Source: Larix kaempferi (lineage: Eukaryota; Streptophyta; Pinopsida; Pinales; Pinaceae). Taken from it: a stretch of 64,000 nucleotides of DNA. Below are positions 1 to 11,390 of the stretch, piece after piece. The notes under the pieces were generated by a model, which saw nothing but the letters and a program-made list of their open reading frames with translations, was not told the origin of the DNA and ran no database searches. Where the stretch lies: assembly GCA_027924585.1 (NCBI GenBank), contig BSBM01000190.1, forward strand, positions 868,001 to 932,000. Direction: 5' to 3'. Within the stretch, counting starts at the first letter, position 1; each line of letters begins with the position of its first letter. Both the position numbers and the translations under genes were made by a program.

Positions 1-2518
1 CATCCTTATGTACATCTATGATCTCCATGAGCTCCTTAACAAGGGTAAGGGTTTCAATGAGCTTCTTCAAGGATAAGAGTACAATATGCTACTATTACCA
101 ACCACCATTAAGCATGTGGGCCTAAAGGGCATCTTGTGGGTTTAAGGACCTCTTAAAAAGCTTCTTCACCATACCTTCATGCAAGATCATAGTCATCCAT
201 CACAAACACGGACAAGGGGGTTCATGGGCTTCATGGGCTTACAGACCACCATATGTATGGACTTCAAGACCCAAACCATTTCCAAATAAACCATCTATGA
301 TCATATAGTGTCCAAGGGTCATCATGCCACCATTTATGTGGGTGCCAGACCTTCTCCTGGGGTACCATGACCTCAATAAACACAAATTACCACTGAAAGG
401 GTCATTTGGACTCTTGCAACTTCTTCAGCACTTTTGTAGCATACTGGGACATAAGTTGTGGTACTGGGGAACCAAAGAAACAACTGGGGAACCGTAAAAC
501 ATATTTGGGGTACTTAAACACTCTACAGGGTGTTCAGGGCTTTTGTCATTGTCCCAAGGGCCCCAAGGGCTTCAAACTTGGGCTTGGACAAGATCAAAAG
601 GTCTCCTTAGACACTGACAATTACTTAACCCTCAGGGGCTCCTCAAGGAGCACCAATGACCAGGCACTGTTGGCATCAATGACAACTTAATCAACAATAT
701 TAAGATTCAACGTTTCTCATGTGTGTCCATCTACATTGCAATGTTTGCAGTGTTTTTTGGATCTTTCCTTTTTGAAAGTATAGATGCAACTTTCTTGACT
801 TTGCTTTTGTGTACTTCACTACTAACCCAAGGTCTTCCAATCAGATATCTGACTTACTTGCAAAACTTGGAGATGAAAATTTGAACATGGAAATCCAATG
901 AGATAAATTGTTGAAGTTGACTCTAGATAGAAATATGGAGATGGAAATTTGAACTTACATTGTGATTCACATGTTATGAAAAGGAGCATATGATTTGGTA
1001 GATTATGAAGGAACCCCTTTATATGAGCTCTGTAATGGAAAGAATCTGAGAGGGCAAATCAAATAATGGATTTGGCTTTATCATCTCCGCTCTACCATTG
1101 TAATAATTATTGGGACCTATAGGTGATTTCCCAATCCCTTTTACTATTCCCCATGGGTTTTTGTTCATCAAATACATCTAAATTTTTACTTTCTAGGCGT
1201 GGAAATTGAAACCATAATACTTTTCTAATGGCATATCCACCAGATCTAGCATTAAATCTCATTGGTTGCCCATATAAACCCTAAACTAGTACCAACAACC
1301 CACAAAGTAGTGCCTACCATGTTCCTTTGTCCTTGTTCTTGTCACTGTTGTCGCCATCTCATGAGATGTTTCTCTTCATACCCTATGGGATATGCTTATG
1401 ATTTGATCAATTCTTTGAAGTGCTCCCATCTAGTCACCTTGAGCTTCTTACCCAACTGCAAAGCATCTACATAACTTTCCCACCAAATCAAATCATGACC
1501 ATACATCTTTGATAGGAAAAAGAAATATGGCTATACATCTCAAATTTCCTTTCATTTCAACTAAATAGTGTTAGATATGGTATGCATATCATCCATATTG
1601 GGATATAGAGTGCACCGCACTTCTCTCAATGCAATAAAAGAAAGGCATTGATATTATCAAAGACCTTTCCCTTGTTCCTCTTAGATAGCATCCTCATCTT
1701 AATACATAGATTTTGTTGTGTAATCTTCTTCCTTTTGTACATTGTTTCCGTGAGAGGTACATTTATAATGAGGGTTGCATTGCTCTACATTAAATAAGTG
1801 TTCATTTTTCTTCATGCAAATACCATGCCATCTTCGGTTGTATGCTCCTCTCTATTCTTAGTAGAAATCGATAGTCACTCTCCTTGTGTTCACTACAGCC
1901 TTTACCATACAGGGATAAGGAACAACATGCTTTGACCCTAATATGATCAATAAATTGTTGAAGTTGTCTCTAGATAGTTTGTCACAACAAAGCTTAATCA
2001 ATCAAATTTAGCTTGGAGAAATCCTCAATCAAAGTAAATCTCCAACATTAAAATGTATTGTTTTAGTATTTCCGTATGAAAGCTACAATCCTATTAGCAC
2101 AACCTCCAAACGAATATTGGTGTGTTTTGATGAGCCCAATAATTACATTACAAAGGCTTCCCAACCATTTAACCTATTATGCTTTTGTCCCCCTACTCAC
2201 TTGTTGAGCACATATGAAGAAATATTTTCAACTACATTCAAAAAACTACATGGATTATACCTTACTCCCTATTTGTCTTTTGTCTTGTCTTTCTGCACTT
2301 TATAATTTATAGAGTTTCTCAAAGAGCTACTCAAATACAATAAAAAGTATCAACCTTGATTAAACTACTAGGTGATCTGCATTATGAGTTGTTCACTTCT
2401 GCATGACCTAATTCATATCCACTGTTTGGTAAAGCTTGGAATTGCTCCAAGGAGCACACCTCCTATGAAGTATTTGTTTGGTGAACATTCTAAATAGTGA
2501 CTCTTGATTTTGAAGGCA
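1..2518. other. Intergenic, no gene recognised
   Basis: AT-rich sequence with only short ORFs (under 95 codons), none resembling a known family. A ~27-base segment (aaattgttgaagttg...ctctagatag) occurs near 903 and again near 1951, suggesting decayed repeat DNA. The right edge (2464-2523) continues at 8461 once the copia insertion is removed. Confidence 0.5.
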
Positions 2519-2523
2519 CCTTC

Positions 2524-3036
2524 AGTTGATGTATTTGTAACTTCGGAAGATATTCACTTGTATATTGTATGTATTACATTTGTACTTTATTGCATCCCCA
2601 ACGGAGATGTATTATTCCTCCGATTGGAAGTGTCGTCATTTTTATTTGCAAGTGTCGCACGTTATATTGTAAGTGTCATGACTTATATTTGATGGGTTGT
2701 ATGAGTTAAGTAGAAGGGTTATTACACTCCCTTAGGGAGTCGGCCCAGTTAGGGTAAAAGGCAAGTCTAGTTAAAGTATAAATAGAGTGGTTGCACTCTA
2801 TTTGCTCATTCACTCACTCATCCAACTCGCATAGTTGAGAGAGAGGAGTGCTCATGTTGGTGATCTTTGTATTGGTTCTTATTCTATCTCTGAGGAAGTT
2901 GCGGGGTTTTTCACCTTCTTGGTTTTCCCCGGTGAAATGCTTTGTGTCTCTTGTCTCTTGTGTTTGATATGTTGTACATGTTGTTCTCTCAGTTAATATC
3001 CTAGATCATATTGAATTAAATGATGAAAAACTAACA
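2524..3036 (+). repeat. 5' LTR of the copia element
   Basis: 513-bp LTR ending CTAACA just before the PBS. It starts AGTTGATG where the 3' copy has TGTTGATG, so the terminal T has mutated. About 50 bp present in the 3' LTR near 8231-8285 are missing here (near 2850). A TATA-like TATAAATA lies at 2778-2785. Confidence 0.92.
2778..2785 (+). promoter_or_regulatory. LTR TATA box
   Basis: TATAAATA followed by GAGTGG in the 5' LTR; the same motif recurs in the 3' LTR near 8152. It is positioned to drive element transcription. Related LTRs in this window (element B, solo LTR) carry the same TATAAATAGAG core. Confidence 0.6.
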
Positions 3037-3050
3037 TGGTATCAAAGCTA
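3037..3050 (+). other. Primer-binding site, tRNA-iMet type
   Basis: TGGTATCAAAGC directly abuts the LTR end and is complementary to the initiator-methionine tRNA 3' end with a mismatch. This fixes the LTR boundary and the plus orientation of the element. Confidence 0.85.
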
Positions 3051-3811
3051 GCCTGAAGGAAGGCATTATATGGCATTTACGACACTTGTTGCACTTGCGA
3101 CAAAATGGAAGCTAGGGCTTGGTTTAGTAAAAACTAGTCATCGTGGAACTTTCGCTATAAATCTGTTTTGGCGAAGGTTCGGGATCTAAATTTTTTACAG
3201 GTCGAATATCAGACAAGGATGTACCCTTTGTAAAAATTTCAGCCTAAAGGTCAGTCTACCACAGGCTGAAGTTTCGGACCCTGAGGATCCAAAATTTCAA
3301 AGATGAATCAGAAACAATATGGCATATATCTGTCAAAACATAATTGGATTCTGAGCATTTTCATTTTTGGCTTGTCACTGTTGCGGGAGGGATTTTGACA
3401 GAAGTGAAATTTTAGATTGCTCTCAGCACAGGATTTCTCTCCTTAGAAAAATTGAAATTTAGAGACCAAGATGGAAGTTTTTGGTTGGGTAGAACCCCGG
3501 GATCTATCAAACCCTAGTTCGGCTTTTGGACAAGAAAAACCATATAACCAGAAAACCAGAATTTGACAAAAGTTGCAGATCCGAAATTCGTAGGTCAGTT
3601 TTGGAGGGTCAAGTTTTGGAGTTTTCAAAATCTGAGCACACCAGCTTGCTCGCCTCAATCAATTGCATCTCCCTATTCAGACAGAAGTTTGAAATTCCAA
3701 GTTTGGATTTTTAGGGTTTCTCTGTCAAACCCTAGCCAGCTCCAAATCCAGATTCAGCAAATCAAGTGGTAAGACCTAAGTCTTTTATTTCCATTTGATT
3801 TTCTCATTAAG

Positions 3812-4600
3812 ATGTCTCACCACACCAAGCTTGAGTATAAGCTTGAAGGGGCTGATAACTTCCGAGCATGGAAGTATAGGATTGGGTTAATCCTAGAAGA
3901 GAATGAATTGGACACCTACATAAGTGAAGAGGTTCTAGTTCCAGAGGGAGATGAGGCTAAGGCCTTACGTAAGAAGAACTTGGTCAAGGCCAAGAGAATC
4001 ATTGCAGATTCCATCAAAGACCATCTCATACCACATGTGTCTTCTCTAGAAGATGTTTGATTCCTTGACCAAGCTGTTTGAAGGAAAGAATATAAATTGG
4101 AAGATGACATTGCGGAACCAATTGAAGTGTGAAGATCCAAAATGGAGAGACCATCCAATCCTACTTTACTAGGGTATCTCAAATCAAAGAACAACTTGAC
4201 GCTGTGGATGAAGTGGTGGAGAATGGAGAAATTGTGATGACCACTTTGAATGGCCTACCTAGGTCATGGGACTCCTTCATCCAAGGAATTTGTGCAAGAA
4301 AGAAATTGATTTCTTTCAAGTAGACTGTGGGAGGAATGCTCACAAGAAGAAGCTAGACTTGTAGCTTGAGAAGAAAAGATGGATAATGAAGACCAAGCTC
4401 TCACAGCACACACCAGGAAGAATACCAACAAGAGGGAGAATCCTCATCACAAGAAGGGTAAACACCACCACCAGAATAAGAGAGAGAGAACCTTGGAGGA
4501 TCCAAGAAAGATCCTTCTCACATTCGATGTTATACTTGTGATGTGAAGGGACACCATTCCAGAGATTGTCCCAGGAACAAAAGCAGCTCCCACAAGAAGA
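3812..4600 (+). pseudogene. copia Gag (UBN2/DUF4219-like), frameshifted
   Basis: Starts at the ATG at 3812 with the typical copia Gag N-terminus (KLEGADNFRAWKYRI...LEEN). It runs 82 codons to a frameshift near 4055. The Gag core resumes in another frame at 4129-4323 (IQSYFTRVSQIKEQLDAVDE...LNGLPRSWDSF). A zinc knuckle of C-x2-C-x4-H-x4-C form (CYTCDVKGHHSRDC) is read at about 4528-4570. Such Gag proteins form the virus-like particle and bind element RNA. At least two frame changes make it non-functional. Confidence 0.85.
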
Positions 4601-5522
4601 AGAACAAGAAAAGACATCATGCTCACACTGCAGAGGATGATGGACCTCCAAGGAAGAGAACCAGAGAAGACAATGAAGATTATTCAAGTGATGAAGAATA
4701 TGTATTGTAATGAAGAAGAAGCTACTGCAAAGTTGGACTATGGAAGACAAATAATCTATGGAAGAACCTCTCATCCATTTTCAGCATTGGTTAAGGTGCA
4801 CACTATCAGAGAATCCAGTAGTTCCTACAAGGAAGCAAAGATTGAGAGGAAGTTTACCCAACAACCAAACAAAGATAAGTATTTGAATTGTTATTTCCTG
4901 TATATATGATTACTTAGATGATGTTGTTCAGTCATGTACATACTTATGTTCCTAGATTTAGGATGTATATTATGCATTTTAGAAAAGTTGCATTAATGAA
5001 CAAGATACTACTAATATGCAAGTAATGGGTAAGTGGCCTATGGTACTATACAACATTCCATTGCTACTTATCTAGAATGAAACCTCTTTGTTGACATGTT
5101 GGAGTAGTGCACACTCTTAACAATGTTCTGGTAGAGATGGAAGGCATCTAGAAAGTTGTCGTATGAATAGGGGATATGGATGAATGTTGTATTGAAGCAT
5201 TGGCTAAGATAATTGCATGACTGTATAACATATGTACCTATGTGTAATATTTTTGTTCTGGAAACTATGAGATGTTTCTAATCACGCAATTGAATTTGAC
5301 TAGTAGGAAAGATCGTGTACAATCACCTACAAAAGAAGGACAACGACATTTGTTCCAGCAACAAAGTTCAAGAAAAACACCTATTGAAGATATTGAAGAA
5401 TCTGAAGTTCCTAGGATCCGGGATGCAATAACGGAAGGATGCCATGATCGAGGAGTACCAGTCGATCGTGAAGAATGATGTCTAGGATGTGGTCCCGAGA
5501 CCGTGGCTTCTCCTAGAAAGAA
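4601..5522 (+). other. Degenerate internal copia sequence, integrase absent
   Basis: Protease and integrase would be expected here. I see no DSG protease motif, no HHCC zinc finger and no DDE core. One short ORF (5272-5478) resembles only the acidic linker that usually precedes RT. The stretch is too short for a full integrase, so it was deleted or replaced. Confidence 0.6.
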
Positions 5523-6542
5523 GGGATAGATTATGAAGAAAATTTTGCACCTGTAGCCAAATACACTTCCATCACAACAGTACTTGCTCTAGCTGCAATG
5601 ATGGAGTGGAAGATACACCAAATGGATGTCAAGACAGCTTTCTTGAATGGTGTAGTCGAAGAAAAAGTGTATGTGGAGCACCCACTTGGATTTGAGACAC
5701 ATGACAGGGAGTCACATGTGTGCAAATTAAAGAAATCCTTGTATGGTTTGAAACAAGCACCCAGGACATGGTACGGCAGGATTGATAGCTTCCTGACTAG
5801 TTTGGGCTTTACCAAGAGTAAAGCGGATTCCAACCTTTACTACAAGGTTGAGGAAGGCAATCCAGTGATACTCCTACTGTATGTAGATGACCTATTTGTG
5901 ACAGGTGAGATTGGGTTGATTGTTGATATGAAGAGGAAGCTTGCTGCTGAGTTCGAGATGAAGAACTTGGGTATGATGCATTACTTTCTAGGTATGGAGG
6001 TGTGGCAGAGTGCAGATGGAATCTTCCTTGGACAAGGAAAGTATGCAGTAGAGATCTTGAAGCGATTCAGGATGATGGACTGCAAGGCCATGGCCACACC
6101 TATGGAATCGAACCTGAAGCTATTGAGTGATGCTTCATCAGATTCAGTTGATGCCACGATGTATCGTCAGATGATTGGGTCCTTGATGTACCTAACGAAA
6201 ACAAGACCAGATATTTGCTTTGCTGTGAACACTTTGAGCCAGTTCCTGACGGATCCTAGACATGTTCACTTGATTGTTGTAAAGCATATTCTGGGGTACT
6301 TGAAGGGTACGGTTGATTATGGGCTCAAGTATGATGTGAATCAAAAGTTTAACCTGGAGTGTTATGTTGATTCAGATTGGGCACGCAATGCTGCAGATAG
6401 GAAGAGCACTTCGAGGTGTTGCTTCAGTAAGGGATCGGGTGTGATCTCTTGGTTTAGCAGGAAGCAATCCTGCGTAGCACTAAGTATAGCCGAAGCAAAG
6501 TATGTCACAAATTGTTCAGCTAATGTGAGGCAGTTTGGATAA
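5523..6542 (+). pseudogene. copia reverse transcriptase (RVT_2), near-intact
   Basis: The reading frame enters at GIDYEENFAPVAKYTS (from 5523) and stays open to 6542. It shows copia RT hallmarks: QMDVKTAFLNG, SLYGLKQAPRTWY and the catalytic YVDD at 5880-5891. It then runs into the tether and RNase H start (YVDSDWA, SIAEAKY). The family copies element RNA into cDNA in the particle. The frame is lost near 6530, where a base indel puts the rest of RNase H in another frame. No upstream start is joined to it because integrase is missing. Confidence 0.9.
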
Positions 6543-6544
6543 GG

Positions 6545-6841
6545 AAGCTACTGTTAGATTTGTTTGATCTCTATTTCGCTGCTACTTGTATCTTATGTGA
6601 CAACCAGAGTTGTGTGAGGTTGTCTGAGAACCCGGTGTTCCATGAAAAGTCGAAGCATATCAAGATCAAGTATCACTATATCATGGATATGGTGCAGAGA
6701 GGAGCAGTGAATCTCATGTATGTTGCGATGGACGAGCAGATAGCATATGTGTTGACCAAGCCACTAGCCAGGGTGAAGTTTGAGTACTTCAGAGAAAGGC
6801 TTGGTGTTCTTCAAATCGAAGATACTTCCAGGAGGAAGTGA
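6545..6841 (+). pseudogene. copia RNase H C-terminal part
   Basis: Continuation of the pol protein in a shifted frame: CDNQSCVRLSENPVFHEKSKHI, then a DMVQRGAVN block and the VLTKPLARVKFEYF ending seen in copia RNase H. It ends at the TGA at 6839-6841. RNase H removes the RNA strand of the hybrid during reverse transcription. The frameshift relative to RT is the only clear lesion here. Confidence 0.88.
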
Positions 6842-6919
6842 CGGGACACGGATGTTGGAGCCTTTCCAAGCATGGTGGTAGGAGGGTCCTCCCCATGGAT
6901 GTGGATGTAAGTGTTGTGT

Positions 6920-7060
6920 GATGATCATCCGGACGATGCTCCGCTATGAACATCCGTATGATGTTATGTATGATGATGATCAGTATGATCATGAGCATCC
7001 ACATGATGCTCAGTGCGAGGATGATCAATATGATCATGAGTATCCGGATGATACTTCGTG
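6920..7060 (+). repeat. Short GATGAT/ATGATC-rich repeat cluster
   Basis: Imperfect repeats of 'gatcatgagcatcc/gatgctc' type lie between the RNase H stop and the 87-bp repeats. Non-coding by appearance; probably arose by slippage. Confidence 0.5.
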
Positions 7061-7084
7061 GCCGTGGATATGTTGCAGGTTGTG

Positions 7085-7625
7085 CAATGGCATGTAATCT
7101 ATCCTGGGAAATCCTATAGGTTGAGCAGGAAGCTCGTAATCAGTCTTGGGATGCTCTTTCGAGGTTTTTCCTGATAGCATATAATCGCTCCCTGGGAGAT
7201 CCTATAGGTTGAGCACGAAGCTCGTAACTAATCATGGGATGCTCTTTCGAGGTTTTTCTTGTTCACATGTAATCAGTCCTGGGAGATCCTATAGGTTGAG
7301 TAGGAAGCTCGTAATCAATCCTGGGATGCTCTTTCGATGTTTTGCTTGTTCGCATGTAATCAATCATGGGAGATCCTATAGGTTGAGCAGGAATCTCGTA
7401 ATCAGTCCTGGGATGCTCTTTCGAGGTTTTGCTTGTTCGCATGTAATCAGTCCTGGGAGATCCTATAGGTTGAGCAGGGAGCTCGTAAGCAGTCCTAGGA
7501 TGCTCTTTCAAGGTTTTGCTTGGTCGCATGTAATCAGTACTGGGAGATCTTATAGGTTGAGTAGTAAGCTCGTAATCAATCTTGAGATGCTCTTTTCAGG
7601 TTTTGCAGATGCACATAATTAGTCC
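7085..7625 (+). repeat. 87-bp tandem repeat (six copies) in copia 3' internal region
   Basis: The anchor CCTATAGGTTGAG (with variants) starts at 7113, 7201, 7288, 7375, 7462 and 7549, a spacing of 88, 87, 87, 87 and 87. Each unit also carries GGATGCTCTTTCGAGG and CATGTAATCAGTCCTGGGAGA. Because 87 is a multiple of three, several frames stay open through the array on both strands. I treat those ORFs as by-products, not genes. The array sits between the pol stop and the 3' LTR. Confidence 0.9.
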
Positions 7626-7897
7626 TGAGATTCCACCGGATGGGCCACTCGTAGAGATGATGAAGACCTACATGGAGGCTAGGCCTACATCCAGCATGAA
7701 AAAGGGTTGGCTCTATAGAACTTCCTATGACGAGAAGAATTGAGACATAGCACCAGTGATCGAGATGACGAGTACAACAACAATGACGATGATGCTCCAG
7801 TGATCTAGTGACGATGATCCAACTCCAGTATTGAAGACTTGTGCCTATATGTTTTGATGACCTGTGTCAAGAGAATACCTTCCTAGTTAACAGGGAG

Positions 7898-8455
7898 TGT
7901 TGATGTATTTGTAATTTTGGAAGATGTATTACATTTGTATGTATGTATTACATTTGTACTTTATTGCATCCCCAATGGAGATGTATTATTCCTCCGATTG
8001 GAAGTGTCATCATTTTTATTTGCAAGTGTCGCAAGTTATATTGTAAGTGTCGTAACTTATATTTGATGGGTTGTATGAGTTAAGTGGAAGGGTTATTAAA
8101 CTCCCTTAGGGAGTTGGCCCAGTTAGGGTAAAAGGCAGGTCAAGCTAAAGTATAAATAGAGTGGTTGCACCACTCTATTTGTTCATTCACTCACTCATCC
8201 AACTCGAATAGTTGAGAGAGAGGAGTGTGCACAAGTGGAGGAGGAGGAGTTGTTAAAGACATCTATATTTTGGGGTTTCATCTTGGTGATCTTTGTATTG
8301 GTTCTTATTCTATCTCTAAGGAAGTTGCGGGGTTTTTCACCTTCTTGGTTTTCCCCAGTGAAATGCTTTGTGTCTCTTGTGTTTGATATGTTGTACATGT
8401 TGTTCTCTCAATTAATATCCTAGATCATATTGAATTAAATGATGAAAGACTAACA
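7898..8455 (+). repeat. 3' LTR of the copia element
   Basis: 558-bp LTR with TG...CA ends (TGTTGATG...CTAACA), preceded by a weak purine tract (cagggag) as PPT. It keeps the ~50-bp segment missing from the 5' LTR and is followed by the CCTTC duplication. Confidence 0.92.
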
Positions 8456-8460
8456 CCTTC

Positions 8461-10079
8461 CAACACTTCATTTGTTTCTCTCTCAATTTTATTCCATGTT
8501 ACAACTTCGACTAATTCTCTTGCTCCTTCAAGTATCTCTGTAATGGTCGTGGAAATCTCCTTCCCTTGGCCTATTTTGGGGGAATCACGATTAAGTGCCT
8601 TTGCTTCTATCATAACCAACCATTTTGGATCAAAAGAAGTTGCTAGGGTCCACCCCTGAACTAGGTCTTTCTTGACCTTCCAACGCTCCTCTAGGTGGTG
8701 ACTCTAGTGTAAGTATTCATTCCAAAGTTAGTTGTGTCAACTCCATGCATTTTGCAAGCTTAAGTCCACTTTCTCTCCTTAGAGTAAAGAGTGATGTTTT
8801 TCATTATAGGTTGAAAGGTCTCCAAGAAAGGGGGTTATTTTGTAGATTTAAGTTTTTTTGGCCCTCTATGCAAAGTTTCCTTAGATGAGCTAAAGCATCG
8901 GTGTGATAATGTAATCTCCCATTTGATCCCCCTATCTTTTCTATAAGGTTTTTTGTATCATTTTTTAGTCTACAACTGAATATAAAAAATAAAAATAAAA
9001 ACTCTTTAATTAGGACCCTACTTTAAGAATATTTCAATCTTATACATAAGATTATGGCATCCCTCCTTGAAAACCTGCATCGAGTATGATTGAATCTCTC
9101 TCGCTTTGGGTGAGGCATCCAAACCTCCATATTTTTCTTTGGAATGAGGTATTTGAGAGCATTGATAATTATTGGACATTTATGGTTCTCTAGTGGCCCT
9201 CTAGATATGGGGATTCTTTGTGCTGAAATTTGCACAGATGTGAATATTAACAAAGGTTTTCTAATAGAAATGAATTTTGGTTGAGTTCAATTGGAACCAA
9301 GAATTAGATTAGAAAAGCATGAAGTTTCTTGCAAAAATTGCCGCAAAACTATCCATGGTATATTTTCATGTCCTAGTGCTCTGGAAAAGGGCACCCAAAA
9401 AAGGAAAGGGAGGTGGTTGAACACAGTAGGATCGCTAAAGGAAATGAAGGAAGATAAATTTCACCTCTAATCATCCTCACAAAAGTATCAATTGAAGATG
9501 TCCTACATGATGAGGAAAAGTTGGAAAAGGTAGCACAAGACAAGCCTATAGAACATCCTAGGAATCCAATGAAAACCAACCTTTTCAAAGAAAATATGTG
9601 AAAATCAATTAGTGAATATGAGGGAGCCCTTTCAACAACAAAGAGTCTATCAAAATAAATGCAAGCAACAAAAAATATTAGACGCTAACAAGGAATAAAA
9701 TATGACATTGGAAATGTAGGGAAAATCAAATGGAAAATCAAAAAGAGAAAAGAAGTGATAAGTAAATTCTCAATACTGGTTTCAATCAATCAAGAACCAA
9801 TATAAAGATACACGAGCAATAACAGAATGGACTCTAACAAAGAACAAAAGAAAACAACTTTTGAAAAGAGGGAATAATAAGTGAATTCTCAAAACTAGTT
9901 AATCGACCAATCAAGAACCGCTAAGCGATCATAAGCTAAACATGAGATCTATCCCCCAAGAGTTGGGGAGGTTACAAGTTCAAATATCTTGATCCCCTTG
10001 AGGTTAGGATCTATAACTAGGGTTTTCAATCAAATTTATCGAAGCTTTGGTGTAACCCTTATCGTATGCCTACTATGTT
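8461..10079. other. Intergenic, no gene recognised
   Basis: Only short ORFs without recognisable motifs. If the copia element is removed, a minus-strand frame at 8425-8619 reads on across the CCTTC site for about 30 more codons, but the product is unfamiliar. Between ~9750 and ~9925 a segment (taagtgaattctcaa...caatcaagaacc) is imperfectly repeated about 130 bp apart. Confidence 0.45.
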
Positions 10080-11390
10080 GACAATCACCTTCAACATCTC
10101 ACATGGATCTGAGAGGGGCCTCCTTTCGCTTAGAGAATGAGGCCTTTCATGCCCTAGAGACCTCTATTCATTGTACCAAAACTCCCTCTCCACCTTCCTA
10201 CTTTGTGAAGCTAGCCTCCATCCCTGAGGTCAAGTTTTCTACCACAAAGCTCTTGTCCTCTTGAAGTATGGCCTTATTGGGCAATTTACCTCACGTTGGC
10301 CCTCCTTAAGAGCCATGTAATTATGGATTTCAAAGAACTAGAGACCTCTAATTCAATTTTTTTATGGCATGGATTTCATTGCTTGTATATTCGATAAAAA
10401 AGACTGAGATCTCATCTTTGGAAGTGACTCCTACTTCATGGGGCCAAGAGGAATTTATCTGAATCAACTCACCCTAGAGTTTGATCCTAAAAATGGTATT
10501 CCCTAGTTGTTCATGTTTGGGTTTTCCTCCCCAATCTTCCTCTACCCTATTGTAGCAGTAAGGACCTGGTTTTCATTGGAAATACCATGGGTCACTATAT
10601 TGACAAGAGACAAAGCCCCTAATGTCTGCATGTACTCAAATGTGTGGAAGTTGATCTATAGAAGGGCCTCACGTAAGCCATAAATCTCTCCATGTATGGA
10701 TGGACCCACACCCCAAAGATACACTATGAGCGATTACCTTTCAAATGAAAACGTTGCCATGAGTATGGCCATTTTGCAAAAAACAGTCAAAAGGAAAATA
10801 CTCAACCATTGGCTCCAGAAAAAGATGGCGACTGGTAGAAAGTTAAGTTGTAAGGTCCTCTAAGAACATTGGACCATCTAGTTCCAATATTTCTCCATCC
10901 TCAAATCCCCAAAGAAAGAAATTCCAAGCCATGTCACAAGTTGACCCTAATCTTCCTCTAAGCGAACAGCTCAGGAAGAAGAATTTTGCTCCAGGAAAAA
11001 TTGAACAAATCCTTGGAGCAACCAATCTTAGAAGAAATTAATGCCAATGGGAACAAAAGACCCTAGCTTGAAAGCAAGCCAATAAAGGAAGTTCTATCCA
11101 CCCATGTAAAGGCTTCGACTATCCTATGTGGAATACTGACTAGAATGAAGACTGGGTAATAACAAGAAGAAGAAACAGAGGATTCTAAGGGAGAAAGATT
11201 GTCTCGGCAAAAGTCTAGTAGAAAGTCTCTAAGAGAAAAGAGAGAAGAGATGACCTCTAAGGAAAAGGTGTTGGTCTCCAATTCGTTATTACAAACTCTT
11301 CAAAATGCCACATTGAAAAGACCGAGGAATAGGAATCCAAATAGTGATGCTAGTGTGGTTTACCACCCTCATATTGCTCAATAATGAATA
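10080..11390 (+). pseudogene. LINE ORF1 (DUF4283 / CCHC), degenerate
   Basis: A decayed frame reads VWVFLPNLPLPY...IGNTMGHYI, then HYERLPFK-KRCHEYGHFAKNS. This is the typical end of plant L1-type ORF1: a DUF4283 RNA-binding region followed by a zinc knuckle. One knuckle cysteine position is a stop codon (near 10747) and other stops and shifts interrupt the frame. It lies directly upstream of the endonuclease region on the same strand, as in an intact LINE. Confidence 0.75.

Larger units (their letters stand above)
2524..8455 (+). mobile_element. Ty1/copia LTR retrotransposon, defective
   Basis: The element is bounded by LTRs at 2524-3036 and 7898-8455 and flanked by the 5-bp target duplication CCTTC (2519-2523 and 8456-8460). 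Internal order is PBS, Gag with a CCHC knuckle, RT and RNase H, which with RT last is the copia order. Integrase between the zinc knuckle (~4590) and RT (~5523) is not recognisable, and gag and pol carry frameshifts, so the copy cannot be autonomous. The internal 3' end holds six copies of an 87-bp repeat. The LTRs differ by an indel of about 50 bp and many substitutions, so insertion is not recent. Confidence 0.93.

Noticed and set aside
4340-4774. 144-codon minus-strand ORF
   Set aside because: Antisense shadow of copia gag; low complexity and no motif.
7209-7622. 137-codon plus-strand ORF and 88-codon minus-strand ORF
   Set aside because: Both lie wholly in the 87-bp tandem array. A period divisible by three keeps frames open by chance, and neither has a family match or start context.
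7085-7625. CRISPR-like regularity
   Set aside because: The whole 87-bp unit is repeated, with no repeat/spacer alternation and no cas genes; it sits inside a plant retrotransposon.
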